Positions 8,269 through 17,787 of a stretch of 64,000 bases of DNA are shown here, one piece after another; position 1 is the stretch's first letter, and each line of letters begins with the position of its first letter. A model generated the notes under the pieces. That model worked only from the letters and a program-made list of their open reading frames with translations, made no database searches and was not told the origin of the DNA. Source of the stretch: Pseudarthrobacter chlorophenolicus (GTDB lineage Bacteria > Actinomycetota > Actinomycetes > Actinomycetales > Micrococcaceae); the NCBI RefSeq assembly GCF_000962805.1, contig NZ_JZTW01000001.1, positions 1 through 64,000 on the forward strand, read 5' to 3'. The translations under genes were made by a program, and so were the position numbers.

Positions 8269-9555
8269 ATGATGTTTCGCGCCCGAAAGTCCCTGCTGCC
8301 CAAAGCTGCTGCGGCAGCGGCCGTCCTCGCGCTGGCGCTGACGGGCTGTGGAGGTTCGCCGCAGGCTTCGGACGGCCCGGTGACGTTGCGCTTCAGCTGG
8401 TGGGGCTCGGACACCCGGCACAAGATGACCGAGAAGCTCATCGAGGCCTTTGAAGCCGAGAACCCCAACATCAAGGTGCAGGGGGAGTACGGCGACTGGA
8501 GCGGCTACTGGGACAAGCTGGCCACCCAGGTGGCGTCCCAGGACGCCCCGGACATTATCCAGATGGACGCCGCGTACCTCGGCGAGTACGCCGGGCGCGG
8601 CGCCTTGCTGGAGCTGAAGGACGTCGACCTTTCCAAGTTCGACCAGCCGGTGGCTGATTCCGGCAAGGTGGAGGGCAAGCAGTACGCCGTCACCAGTGGC
8701 GTCAACGCCATGGTGGTGATGGCGAACCCCGCCCTGGTAGCGGCCAGCGGTGTGTCCCTTCCCGATGACAAGACCTGGACCTGGGATCAGCTGGACAGCA
8801 CGGCCGCCGCCATCACCCAGGCCAGTGGCGGGAAGGTGTACGGCACCGGCCAGGTCAACTCCGACGCTGCTGCCAACCTGTGGTTCCGGCAGCACGGCAA
8901 ATCACTGTTCACCAACGACGGCAAACTCGGATTCGAGGAATCGGACCTGGCCGAATGGTACGAATACCAGGCGAAGATGCGGGACTCCAAGGCTGTCCCG
9001 CCGGCATCGGTCATCACCGAGGACGCCACCGCCTCGATCGACCAGCAGGGGCTGTCCACCGGCAAGTTCGCCATGAACATGTACTGGTCCAACCAGCTGG
9101 GCGCCCTGAGCAAGGCTTCCGGGCAGGACCTGGAGATCCGCCGGCCGCCGAGCGTGGACGGCAAGGCCGCCGATGCGCAGCAGTTCTATAAGTCGTCAAT
9201 GTTCTGGTCCGCCAGCTCACGGACCAAGCACCCCGCCGAGGCCCAGAAGTTCATCGACTTCGTGACCAACAACGCCAAGGCCGGCGAGATCGGGCTGGCA
9301 GACCGCGGCATCCCCGCAAACTCGGATATCCGTGCGGCAGTGGTTTCCAAGCTGACCCCCGCCGATGCCAAGACGGCGAAGTTCATCGACGAGATCTCCG
9401 GCGAACTGGGCGGCGCCGTTCCGGTTCCGCCGGCCGGAGGCAGTGCCGCGGTGGAAGCCCTGACGCGGTACTCCCTGGAAGTCCACTTCAACAGGTTGTC
9501 CCCGCAGGAAGCCGCGAAGAAGGCCCTGGAAGAAGCGAAGAGCGCCATCCTCTAA
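8269..9555 (+). CDS. Orphan CUT1 sugar-binding lipoprotein
   Basis: This 428-residue family 1 solute-binding protein has a signal peptide and lipobox (LALTGC), so it should be a surface lipoprotein. The segment FSWWGSDTRHKMTEKLIEAF and the following GDWSGYWDKLATQVA align by eye with the binding protein encoded at 2993, showing the two are paralogues. No permease genes follow: the next gene is convergent and the stop codons overlap by 4 bases. It may therefore deliver a second ligand to the permease pair at 4313-6180 or to a distant one. It has its own promoter and operator. Confidence 0.85.
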   Translation: MMFRARKSLLPKAAAAAAVLALALTGCGGSPQASDGPVTLRFSWWGSDTRHKMTEKLIEAFEAENPNIKVQGEYGDWSGYWDKLATQVASQDAPDIIQMDAAYLGEYAGRGALLELKDVDLSKFDQPVADSGKVEGKQYAVTSGVNAMVVMANPALVAASGVSLPDDKTWTWDQLDSTAAAITQASGGKVYGTGQVNSDAAANLWFRQHGKSLFTNDGKLGFEESDLAEWYEYQAKMRDSKAVPPASVITEDATASIDQQGLSTGKFAMNMYWSNQLGALSKASGQDLEIRRPPSVDGKAADAQQFYKSSMFWSASSRTKHPAEAQKFIDFVTNNAKAGEIGLADRGIPANSDIRAAVVSKLTPADAKTAKFIDEISGELGGAVPVPPAGGSAAVEALTRYSLEVHFNRLSPQEAAKKALEEAKSAIL

Positions 9556-12500
9556 CCGTCGGGGGTGAAGCTCCACGTGCCGGTGTGCACGCGGAACTCG
9601 CGCGTCGCGGCGGTGTCCGCGCCGTCGGGCACGGAACGCACGACGGCGGCATCCGGCGTCGGTCCCTTAATTCCGTAAGTGCCGGCGGGCAAACGGACAA
9701 CCGCTGTGACGCCGGCGGGGACGGTGCATTCCAACTCCACCAGGCCGTCCCTGCGCCGCCAGCTGCCCTCAGCGTAGCCGTTGGCCACGGGGACACTGCC
9801 GCGAGCGTGCTCCAGCCGGCACAGCGGCGGTTCGATGAGCAGTTCCCCGCCACCGGGGGACCGGAAGCGGATGCCCAGCAGGTGCTCCAGGATTTCCTTG
9901 GCCACCGAGGCGGACCAGGCATGGGACTGGCTGTAGTCGGTGCCTGGCTCCAGGTCCCAGGCCTCCCAAGTGAAGGTGGCGCCCCGTTCCAGGAGCTGCG
10001 CCCAGCCGGGCTGGTCGCGTGAGGTCAGAAGGTCCAGGACCGCGTCTGCCATGCCCTGTGCCAGCAGCGCGCGGACCAGGCGGTGGACCGTCAGCGGTCC
10101 CTGCCGCATCCCCATGTCCGCAATCCGCCGGGCGTCGGCCTCTGCACACCCGGCGTCCGTAATGCCAAGGGACAGCGGGAACGACGCCGCGTGCTGGGAG
10201 GCGTGGGCGCTGGGGGAGCCGTCGCCGTGGAGCCCGTCCACCATCACGCCGTCCACCCGCAGCCGGTTACGGATGGCCGCCGCCAGCGTGCGGGCAGCCT
10301 CGGCGTAGCGGGTGGCGGTTTCGTGCTCGCCCGCAAAGCCGCAGAGCCGGGCGGTGGACAACAGTGCGGAGTACGCCTGGACGTTGACCGTGGTTTTCGC
10401 GGCGCACTCCATGTCGTAACCGAAGCGCCCCGGCGCCGGCCAGTCCACGATGCCGTGCAGGTACGGGCCGGAGCCGCCTCCCAGCCTGGTGACCAGTCCC
10501 GCCGTCGGGCCTTCCGCCGGAATGTACCGCAGCGCATAGTCGGCCGTATCGCACAGGTGCGGCAGCAGCTCACGGACCAGGACGAGGTCGCCGGTGCGGT
10601 GGTGGTATTCCTCGGCCCACTCGGGCAGCATCAGGGAAAAGTCCGGGATGTCCCGTTTGCCGTCACCGTTGGGGTAGACAGCGTTGTAGCGGCCCTTGTC
10701 CGCACCCCCGGTCCAGTACCTGCCCGCCGACCAGCCAAACTCCCGCAGCGCCTGCGCCGTGTAGGCGTGCTCGCCGAAAAGCGACATGGTGGCGTAGGAG
10801 ATGTTCACGGCGTCCGCCAGGAACTGGCCCTTTTCCCGGGTGGGGGTGTCCACAAATTGCTCCTGCACGCCATGCAGCGCAGAGTCACGCAGGAGGCAGA
10901 ACACGGCGTCCAGCATGGGGTCAGAGCTGCTGAAGCTGCCTTCGCCGGGGTGCCTGCCGTGAACCACGACGGCGCCGATCCGGGACACGTCCGCGGCGTC
11001 CACGCCGGGAAGCTCCAGGTAGCGGAAGCCAAGGTGCACGGTGGCCCAGTACTGCTGCGGCCCGGCGGCCTGCGTGTACGGGAAGGACATGTCGGTGTTC
11101 TGGGTGGGCGTCTTGCCGGTGTCCACGCGGCCGTCGTCCCGAAGCATGTAGCCGGCCCGGATCATCACCGTGCGGCCGGCAACGCCGTCGAGGAAATCCA
11201 CCTCCGGGCGGCCGGGAAGCACCCGGCCGAAGTCCGCCACCAGCGTGCCGTCATCGGCCGCCAGGAACGCGCGCGGGGCAACGAATTCCTCCGCCATGGA
11301 GGTCCGGCGGGGATGCAGCCGGGGGACTTCCCGGGTGGGGTGGCTGCCGCAGCCGACGGCGGGCGGCAGGTCCTGCAGGGGCGCGGCGGCCAGTGCGGCG
11401 GCAGCCAGCCCGTCCAGGTGTTCAACGGGGTCGCCTTCGTCGTTCCGGTAGCCGGACTGGCGGTACGGGCCTTCGGCGGCGCGCCAGCCCGGACCCGAAC
11501 CGAACACGTCGCGGCGGCCGTCCTCGTAGTCCACGCTGAGCCTGACCAGGAGGCCGGGAAGCCCGGCAGCGCGTCCCTGTCCCGGGCCGTACCAGTGCAG
11601 CAGGGCCGCCAGTGGAACGTCCGCACCCTCCTGCCCGTCAGCGCCGTCAGTGCTGTCCGGGCCGGACGGCTGGGATGCCAGCAGTTCGGTCACGTCCGCG
11701 GCATCGTAGTAGCCCTCACCGGGGTAGCCAAAGGAGGTGGTGGTGAGGCAGGGCGTGCCGCCGAGGGATAACTGGGCATGGTGCTGGGCGGCGGCGTAGA
11801 GCCGTGCCCGCCGGACGGTGCCGCTAAGCCGGACCGAGGTGCGGAACAGGGTCCATTCGTCCGGCTGGCGGTGCGCGGTGGTCCGGGGCCAGTGCGCCAG
11901 GGCAGCGCGTGCGTGGCCTTCGCCGGCATCGAACCGGTGGTCCAGCAGGACGGCGGGGGTGCCGGCGTCGGAGCCTGCCCCGGAAACCCGGAGCGATGCA
12001 TATTCGGCCTGGCTGCGCGGACCTTGGTGGAGGGCGAGCCGGCCGGACGTCCCTGCCGGGAGGGGGTCCTCGAACGCCAGCAGTTCTTCGCCGTCGAGGG
12101 ACACGCGGATGGTATGCCCATCATCGGTGACGGTGAGGTCCTGCCAGGTCCCCGGAACCAGGTCCTTGCCCGGGAGGCGTTCCTGCCGGACGGTGTGGGT
12201 ACGGTCTGCGCGTGCCCTGGCCAGGACGGAGGTGTCCGGGGCCGAAGCGGCGGGAATGTCCCACTGCGGCACCTGCCGCAGCATCAGCTCGCCTGCCGTG
12301 TTGAGTTCCAGCAGCAGCCCCGTTCCCGGACCGCTGCTGCGGAGGACCATGCCCGCCCAGCCCATCACGGGCCGCACCCGCGCCTCAAGCCGGAAACTAC
12401 GGACCGGAGGGCACGGCAGGGGCAGCCCGGGCGATCCCGCGACCCGGAGGGCGTTGTCCAGGACCTCCAGCGGGGCACGGCCGCCCGGGGCGCGCCGGAT

Positions 12501-12908
12501 CCAGTCCGCCTCCCACGCGGAGTCCGAAAGCCCGATGCCGAAGGTGCGCCAGGCGGACCAGGTGCCCGGGTTGCCGGCCGCATCGCGAAGGCGCACCCGC
12601 CAGGCATAGTCCGCGTCGTCGTCGAGCACTGGCCCGCCATAGGTCCCGCGCGGCGAAGCTGAGGGAACGTCGCCGGAGCCCCACACGTGGCGGCCCTTGG
12701 CCTCCTGCACGGAGACTTCGTACGCCGTCTGGCTGGCCCGGGATGGGTCGGTGCCTTCCCTCTGGTCCAGCTGCCAGCTGAAGGTGGGCAGGCCGGACGC
12801 CGTGAGGCATTCGGCCAGGCCATCCGTCAGGAGGCCGGTGGCGAGCAGCGCCCCGGCGGCTTCCTGCGTTGCGGCTGTCGCCGGGGCTGTGCCGCCTGAC
12901 GGGGCCAT
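9552..12908 (-). CDS. GH78 family alpha-L-rhamnosidase
   Basis: This 1118-residue protein removes terminal alpha-L-rhamnose from glycosides or pectic oligomers. A fibronectin-like segment spans about residues 40-125. Residues about 165-310 resemble a concanavalin A-like fold (FRLEARVRPVMGWAGMVLRS), which is an unusual extra module. Beta domains follow, then the (alpha/alpha)6 barrel. VDTPTREKGQFLADAVN (catalytic acid about E692) and ATFTWEAWDLE (base about E982) match family 78. No signal peptide is visible, so it is probably cytoplasmic. Its ATG overlaps the stop codon of the upstream Gfo/Idh gene (ATGA), implying one coupled transcript. Confidence 0.9.
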   Translation of the reverse strand: MAPSGGTAPATAATQEAAGALLATGLLTDGLAECLTASGLPTFSWQLDQREGTDPSRASQTAYEVSVQEAKGRHVWGSGDVPSASPRGTYGGPVLDDDADYAWRVRLRDAAGNPGTWSAWRTFGIGLSDSAWEADWIRRAPGGRAPLEVLDNALRVAGSPGLPLPCPPVRSFRLEARVRPVMGWAGMVLRSSGPGTGLLLELNTAGELMLRQVPQWDIPAASAPDTSVLARARADRTHTVRQERLPGKDLVPGTWQDLTVTDDGHTIRVSLDGEELLAFEDPLPAGTSGRLALHQGPRSQAEYASLRVSGAGSDAGTPAVLLDHRFDAGEGHARAALAHWPRTTAHRQPDEWTLFRTSVRLSGTVRRARLYAAAQHHAQLSLGGTPCLTTTSFGYPGEGYYDAADVTELLASQPSGPDSTDGADGQEGADVPLAALLHWYGPGQGRAAGLPGLLVRLSVDYEDGRRDVFGSGPGWRAAEGPYRQSGYRNDEGDPVEHLDGLAAAALAAAPLQDLPPAVGCGSHPTREVPRLHPRRTSMAEEFVAPRAFLAADDGTLVADFGRVLPGRPEVDFLDGVAGRTVMIRAGYMLRDDGRVDTGKTPTQNTDMSFPYTQAAGPQQYWATVHLGFRYLELPGVDAADVSRIGAVVVHGRHPGEGSFSSSDPMLDAVFCLLRDSALHGVQEQFVDTPTREKGQFLADAVNISYATMSLFGEHAYTAQALREFGWSAGRYWTGGADKGRYNAVYPNGDGKRDIPDFSLMLPEWAEEYHHRTGDLVLVRELLPHLCDTADYALRYIPAEGPTAGLVTRLGGGSGPYLHGIVDWPAPGRFGYDMECAAKTTVNVQAYSALLSTARLCGFAGEHETATRYAEAARTLAAAIRNRLRVDGVMVDGLHGDGSPSAHASQHAASFPLSLGITDAGCAEADARRIADMGMRQGPLTVHRLVRALLAQGMADAVLDLLTSRDQPGWAQLLERGATFTWEAWDLEPGTDYSQSHAWSASVAKEILEHLLGIRFRSPGGGELLIEPPLCRLEHARGSVPVANGYAEGSWRRRDGLVELECTVPAGVTAVVRLPAGTYGIKGPTPDAAVVRSVPDGADTAATREFRVHTGTWSFTPDG

Positions 12909-14170
12909 CAGGCGGACGGAACCGGGAAGGAGACGGGTGCGGAAGCGGCCCAGGGGAGCCCCAGCTCGCTGAACGTTGCATGCTCGCGCCCGGCGCGCTC
13001 GAGCGCCTCCTCGATGCCGGCCACCACGGCGTGGGCGGATTCGCCCTCACCCTCCCACTGCACATGGGCGGGATCGATCAGCGTGGGCAGCGGCGCGGTG
13101 CGGACTGCCTCGAGCACCAGCATGAACGCCCCGCTGTCCAGGAGGGAACTCAGCAGCGGAGTGCCCGCGTTGCGGTGTTCAAGCAGGTCCTCGGTGAGGT
13201 CATCCCGGCCGTAGGTTTGCTCGGTCTTGCCGGAGGCTGTTTCCACCACCAGCCGGTCCTCGGTGTAGTGGAACACGGCGCGTCCGGCAGAGCCGTGGAG
13301 GGTCACGTACGGTTCAACGGATTCGGTGGCGCAGATGGTCAGGGCGCAGGTGATGGGCAGTCCGGCCGCGGTGCGGATGCGGATCACGGAGGTGTCGTCC
13401 GACTCGATGTCATTGGCCCGGTACAGCTCCGTTTCCACGGACGCGACATCCGCAACGGTGCGGGCGCCGGCGATCCGCAGCGCAGTTGCCACAGCGTGCG
13501 CGAGCGGATTGGTGGCCACGCCGTCCACCACGTCAACGCCGTTGATGCTGCGCTTGCCTGCCCAGCGGGACCGCTTGTAATAGGCCCGGTCACGGACCCA
13601 ACGGCCGGTGGCGGAGATGCCTTCCAGGTTTCCGATGGTGCCGGCGGCCAAGAGTTCCGCGATGGCTGTCAGCGCATGCGAGCCCAGGCTCTGGAAACCG
13701 ATCTGGACGCCGTGCCCGGACTCTGCCGCCGCGTCGCACAGCCTGTTGAAGTCCGACAGCGAGGCGACGGGCGGCTTTTCCAGGTAAAGCTCGGCGTCCG
13801 TGGCCAGGGCGGCCAGAGCCAGGGGAGCGTGCGTCTGGATGGGGGTTGCCACAATGACGAGGTCCAGGTTGGCCGTTGCGGCCAGCAGGTCATCCAGCCC
13901 CGGGTACACAGCGGCCGACGCCGGCACGGCTCCGGGTGCCGGAGGCTGCGGGTCTGCGACGGCCACCAGTTCGACGGCGCCGGTTGCCTGCAGGCGCCCG
14001 AGGTTCCGGAGGTGGTGGGTGCCGAAGCCGTGCACGCCTACCAGCGCGATCCTAGCCGCCGGGCCGGAGCCCTGCGGGTTGGACCGGCCACCTGCCGGTT
14101 GGGCTGCCTCTCCGGAGGAATCATGAACAGCGGAAACGTCGGGAAGGTGGGTGACAGGGGGCATTCCCAT
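12908..14170 (-). CDS. Gfo/Idh/MocA family oxidoreductase
   Basis: This 420-residue NAD(P)-dependent oxidoreductase has an N-terminal Rossmann fold starting ARIALVGVHGFGTHHLRNLG, a LYLEKPP motif (the EKP Lys expected in the family active site) and a C-terminal alpha/beta dimerisation domain. Such enzymes act on sugars, inositols or uronates; the substrate here is unknown. The ATG at 14170 is preceded by ATGGAGAACC; an extension to 14290 would cross the operator region. It is the first gene of a two-gene operon with the GH78 rhamnosidase, suggesting a role in processing a rhamnose-linked or oxidised sugar. Confidence 0.87.
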   Translation of the reverse strand: MGMPPVTHLPDVSAVHDSSGEAAQPAGGRSNPQGSGPAARIALVGVHGFGTHHLRNLGRLQATGAVELVAVADPQPPAPGAVPASAAVYPGLDDLLAATANLDLVIVATPIQTHAPLALAALATDAELYLEKPPVASLSDFNRLCDAAAESGHGVQIGFQSLGSHALTAIAELLAAGTIGNLEGISATGRWVRDRAYYKRSRWAGKRSINGVDVVDGVATNPLAHAVATALRIAGARTVADVASVETELYRANDIESDDTSVIRIRTAAGLPITCALTICATESVEPYVTLHGSAGRAVFHYTEDRLVVETASGKTEQTYGRDDLTEDLLEHRNAGTPLLSSLLDSGAFMLVLEAVRTAPLPTLIDPAHVQWEGEGESAHAVVAGIEEALERAGREHATFSELGLPWAASAPVSFPVPSA

Positions 14171-14222
14171 GGTTCTCCATTCTGCCCTCGAGGGCACGCT
14201 TAAAGACGCGCCAGTGCGTTGC

Positions 14223-14328
14223 AGCAAGCGCTTTCCACCATTCAGTGTGCGCCATGGCAAGCGAACGAGTCCAGCTATGTAACGATTCAAAAAATGGCTT
14301 GACCAAGTACTCGGGTTGGGTCTAGATT
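14223..14328. promoter_or_regulatory. Divergent promoter region with two LacI-type sites
   Basis: AGCAAGCGCTTTCCA (14223..14237) and TGTAACGATTCA (14279..14290) are operator-like. The first resembles the reverse complement of the site at 2870, and the second resembles the rhaM operator. A rightward promoter TTGACC (14299..14304), 18 bases, TAGATT (14323..14328) would serve the DUF624 and importer genes. The leftward promoter for the Gfo/Idh and rhamnosidase operon was not resolved. Confidence 0.55.
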
Positions 14329-14408
14329 TTCGAGAAACCGATTACCGGCGTGACGCGGACCACTTGCGCCTTCGCCTCTGCAACGATGGAGAAACGGAAG
14401 GAAGTGCC

Positions 14409-15086
14409 ATGCTGTCCGGAACCTTTGCCGCTCGGGCCTATTCGTTCTTTGACACCCTTCTGTGGATCGCATGCCTCAACGTGCTGTGGCTGGTTTTCAC
14501 CCTGCTCGGACTCGGCGTGGCCGGGGTTGGGCCCGCCACTGCTGCCGCGCAGATCCTGGTGCGCAAGCGCGCCCGGGGAGAAGCGGCGCCACTGCTGCGG
14601 GGGTTCGCCGGGGAGTATTTCCGGAACTTCGGCCGCGCCAACATCCTTGCCCTGCCGCTGCTGGCAGTTGCAGTGGCGCTGGCCATGAACTGGAACTTCT
14701 TCTCCGGCGGGCGGGACCTCTTCCCGCAGCTGATGGCGGCGGGGATCTTTGTGGCGGCCATCTTCCTGGCGGGGGCGGCGTGTTACGTGTTCCCCATGTA
14801 TGCCCGCTACGAACTGCCCCTGGGGCAGTACCTGATGCTCTCGTCCCGCTTTGCCATGCGGCACCTCGCGGGGACGGTCATTCTCCTGTTTGTCTCGGCG
14901 GCAGTGGTGTACGCCAGCACCACAGTGCCCGGGTTGATTCCGTTCTTTAGCGCCGGTGCGTGGCTCTACACCACGGGCTGGCTCTGCGACCGGTTCTTCA
15001 CCGCAAATGACGAGTCGGTTGCCGCCGACGGTGAACCGATCACTGCCGGCGCTGGGCCTGTGCCGGCCGCCGTCTCCACCGCTTGA
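14409..15086 (+). CDS. DUF624 (YesL/YesV-like) membrane protein
   Basis: This 225-residue protein starts MLSGTFAARAYSFFDTLLWI, the usual opening of DUF624 proteins, and has about five or six hydrophobic segments ending near AWLYTTGWLCDRFF. The ATG at 14409 is preceded by GGAAGGAAG; longer frames begin inside the promoter. It lies upstream of an LplA/YtcQ-like importer operon. In B. subtilis, yesL and yesV of this family lie within the rhamnogalacturonan operon. Its biochemical role is unknown. Confidence 0.78.
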   Translation: MLSGTFAARAYSFFDTLLWIACLNVLWLVFTLLGLGVAGVGPATAAAQILVRKRARGEAAPLLRGFAGEYFRNFGRANILALPLLAVAVALAMNWNFFSGGRDLFPQLMAAGIFVAAIFLAGAACYVFPMYARYELPLGQYLMLSSRFAMRHLAGTVILLFVSAAVVYASTTVPGLIPFFSAGAWLYTTGWLCDRFFTANDESVAADGEPITAGAGPVPAAVSTA

Positions 15087-15213
15087 CCGGCTGACTACCC
15101 GCGCCTGCGCCGCGCGGCTCCCGCTTCGGTGGGGTCCGCCGGAGCGCCGGTCCGTTGACAAGCCCAGCCCCGCGGCCCGGCGCCTACCCCGTCTTGCCTG
15201 CCTGCCCAAGAAA

Positions 15214-15225
15214 TGAAACGTATCA
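15214..15225 (+). promoter_or_regulatory. LacI-type operator-like site before the second importer
   Basis: TGAAACGTATCA differs from the TGAAACGATTCA site before rhaM at two central positions. It lies 51 bases before the binding-protein ATG at 15277. A matching promoter could not be placed with confidence. Confidence 0.45.
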
Positions 15226-15276
15226 ACCTGGTCTGAATGACCAACGAAACCCCGAAGAAGTGGAAGAGGAAAAGCC

Positions 15277-16809
15277 ATGATCCGTAGGAAACTCACCCTG
15301 GCGGCCGCCGTCGTCACCATCTCCGCCATATCCCTCACCGCCTGCAGCGGCGGCGGCAATGAACCCGCCGCGGACCTCACCAGTGTGTCCATCATGGCCC
15401 CGTTCCTTGAAGCCCAGCCGCCCAGCGCGGACGGCGCCGTCCAGAAGAAGCTGGAAGAACTCACCGGCAAGGACATCAACATCAACTGGACGCCCAACTC
15501 CTCGTACGAGGACAAGACCAACATCACGCTGGCAGGCTCCGATATCCCGCAAATCATGGTGATCCAGGGCAAGACCCCCGGTTTCGTCAAGAACGCCGAG
15601 GCGGGTGCCTTCTGGGACCTGACGGACAAGCTCGACAAGTACCCGAACCTCAAGACCACGTTCCCCGACATCCAGGAGAACGCCAGCATCAACGGCAAGG
15701 TCTACGGCGTCTACCGCGGCCGTGCGCCCATGCGTGCTGCGGTGATGTTCCGCCAGGACTGGCTGGACAAGCTGGGACTCCAGGCGCCCAAGACCACCGA
15801 GGACCTCTACAAGGTGGCCAAGGCGTTCACCGAGCAGGACCCGGACGGCAACGGCCAGAACGATACGTGGGGCATCACCATCCCCAAGTGGGGCGCCCTG
15901 GGCACCAACAGCCCCTACGACCTGATTGAGGAATGGTACGGCGCCGGCAACCGGTGGACCGAGAAGGACGGAAAGCTGATTCCCAGCTTCGAGACCGACG
16001 AATTCCTTGAGGCAAACCGGTTCGTGAAGAAGATGGTGGACGAGAAGCTGATCAACCCGGACTTCGCCACGTTCGACGGCACCAAGTGGAACGAGCCGTT
16101 CTTCAACGGCAAGGGCGGCATCATCGTCGACGTCGATTCCCGCGTCAGCGTCCTGGTCAACCTCTTCAAGCAGGCCGATCCCAACAACTTCCAGAACAAG
16201 GTGGGCTTTGTGGGCAACCTCGAAGGCCCCGACGGCGAACTCCACGCCCACCCCACTGACGGCTACTCCGGCTTCCTGGCCGTCCCCAAGGCCAGCGTCC
16301 GCACCGAGGCCGAACTGGACAAGGTCCTCGAAGTCCTGAACACCCTGAACGGCAAGGAGGTGGCCACCCTCCTGAACAATGGCATCGAGGGCGTCAACTT
16401 CACTGTGGAGGACGGCAAGGCCGCCACCATCAAGCCCGAAACCCCGGAGGGCAAGGCCGTCAGCACGGACATCAAGAGCTACGCGCAGCTGGGCATGAAC
16501 GTGGCCGGCAACAACTTCTACCCCGTCAAGCAGGCCAGTGACTACGAGCAGCAGGTCTTCGACAAGCGCACCGAAGTCATGGCCGAGGACCTCAAGAGCG
16601 CCGTCTATAACCCCGCCGCCCCGTACGTCTCCGCCACCTACGTGGCCAAGGGCGCACAGCTGGACAACATCGTGGCCGACGCCCGGATCAAGTACCTCGC
16701 CGGACAGCTCGATGAGCAGGGCCTGAAGGACGCCATCAAGCTCTGGGACACCAGCGGCGGCAACAAGGTCAAGGAAGAAATCAACAAGCTCTGGCAGGAC
16801 AACAAGTAA
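15277..16809 (+). CDS. LplA/YtcQ-type extracellular sugar-binding lipoprotein
   Basis: This 510-residue binding protein has a lipoprotein signal (ISLTAC). The long form is typical of LplA/YtcQ/YesO-like proteins that bind complex or pectin-derived oligosaccharides. The internal calcium-binding-like loop DPDGNGQNDTWG (near residue 188) is common in this subgroup. GGAAGAGGAAAA precedes the ATG. It is followed without a gap by its permease genes. By analogy with neighbouring yes-like genes, the ligand is likely a rhamnose-containing oligosaccharide. Confidence 0.88.
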   Translation: MIRRKLTLAAAVVTISAISLTACSGGGNEPAADLTSVSIMAPFLEAQPPSADGAVQKKLEELTGKDININWTPNSSYEDKTNITLAGSDIPQIMVIQGKTPGFVKNAEAGAFWDLTDKLDKYPNLKTTFPDIQENASINGKVYGVYRGRAPMRAAVMFRQDWLDKLGLQAPKTTEDLYKVAKAFTEQDPDGNGQNDTWGITIPKWGALGTNSPYDLIEEWYGAGNRWTEKDGKLIPSFETDEFLEANRFVKKMVDEKLINPDFATFDGTKWNEPFFNGKGGIIVDVDSRVSVLVNLFKQADPNNFQNKVGFVGNLEGPDGELHAHPTDGYSGFLAVPKASVRTEAELDKVLEVLNTLNGKEVATLLNNGIEGVNFTVEDGKAATIKPETPEGKAVSTDIKSYAQLGMNVAGNNFYPVKQASDYEQQVFDKRTEVMAEDLKSAVYNPAAPYVSATYVAKGAQLDNIVADARIKYLAGQLDEQGLKDAIKLWDTSGGNKVKEEINKLWQDNK

Positions 16810-17787
16810 ATGGCAGCCCCCGTCGTCGAGGCTGAGGCCTCGGGGCGGGCGGCCAGCCGGCCGCCCGCCCGGGAACGGAAGAACGCCAAGTTCTCCGTCC
16901 ATTTTGCGCACTACAAGTGGTTGTACCTGCTGCTGTTGCCGGGCGTGCTGTACTTCGCGATATTCCGGTACGGCCCCATGTATGGCGTCTCCATCGCCTT
17001 CAAGGACTACGTCCCGTTCCTCGGCGTCAACGGCAGCCGGTGGGTGGGGACCCAGCACTTCGAGGACTTCTTCTCCAACCCGGACTTCCCGCGCCTGCTG
17101 GGCAACACGCTGATCCTGGCGTTCCTGAACCTGGGCATCGCGTTCCCGCTGACCATTGTGCTGGCCCTGCTGCTGAACGAGGTCCGCCTCTCCATCCTCA
17201 AACGCACCGTCCAGACCCTGGTGTACATCCCGCACTTCCTGTCCTGGACCATCGTGGCATCGCTGAGCTTTTTGCTGTTCGCCCTGGACATCGGCCCGAT
17301 GTTCCAGTTCCTGAACAACGTGCTGGGCACCAACATCGACTTCCTGTCCGATCCCGCCTGGTTCCGGCCGCTGATCGTGCTGCAGGAGATCTGGAAGAAC
17401 ACCGGCTGGGGAACCATCATTTTCCTCGCCGCCCTCGCCACCGTGGACCAGGACCAGTACGAAGCCGCGATCATCGACGGCGCCGGACGGTTCCGGCGGG
17501 TCTGGCACATCACACTTCCCGGGATCCGGTCCACCATCATCGTGATGCTGATCCTGGCGATCGGGCAGATGCTCAACACCGGCTTCGAACAGATCTACCT
17601 GATGACCAACGCCCTGAACCGGGACGTCGCGGATGTCTTTGACACCTACGTGTACTTCGTGGGCATCACCCAGGGCGCCTACTCCTACTCCACCGCGGTG
17701 GGCCTGTTCAAATCCCTGGTGGGCCTGGTGCTGATCTTCGGCACCAACTGGCTGGCCAAGCGGTTCAACCAGAGCGGACTGTTCTAA
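16810..17787 (+). CDS. LplB/YesP-type ABC importer permease
   Basis: This 325-residue permease has about six membrane segments. Its first helix YKWLYLLLLPGVLYFAIFRY is followed by GPMYGVSIAFKDY, the LplB signature. The EAA loop is DQYEAAIIDGAGRFRRVWHI. The ATG follows the binding-protein stop directly (TAAATG), so the genes are tightly coupled. It forms the channel with the next gene product; no ATPase gene is present nearby. Confidence 0.9.
   Translation: MAAPVVEAEASGRAASRPPARERKNAKFSVHFAHYKWLYLLLLPGVLYFAIFRYGPMYGVSIAFKDYVPFLGVNGSRWVGTQHFEDFFSNPDFPRLLGNTLILAFLNLGIAFPLTIVLALLLNEVRLSILKRTVQTLVYIPHFLSWTIVASLSFLLFALDIGPMFQFLNNVLGTNIDFLSDPAWFRPLIVLQEIWKNTGWGTIIFLAALATVDQDQYEAAIIDGAGRFRRVWHITLPGIRSTIIVMLILAIGQMLNTGFEQIYLMTNALNRDVADVFDTYVYFVGITQGAYSYSTAVGLFKSLVGLVLIFGTNWLAKRFNQSGLF

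Noticed and set aside
10083..11771. 562-codon forward frame opposite the rhamnosidase gene
   Set aside because: The GH78 frame on the other strand has catalytic motifs; this frame has none.
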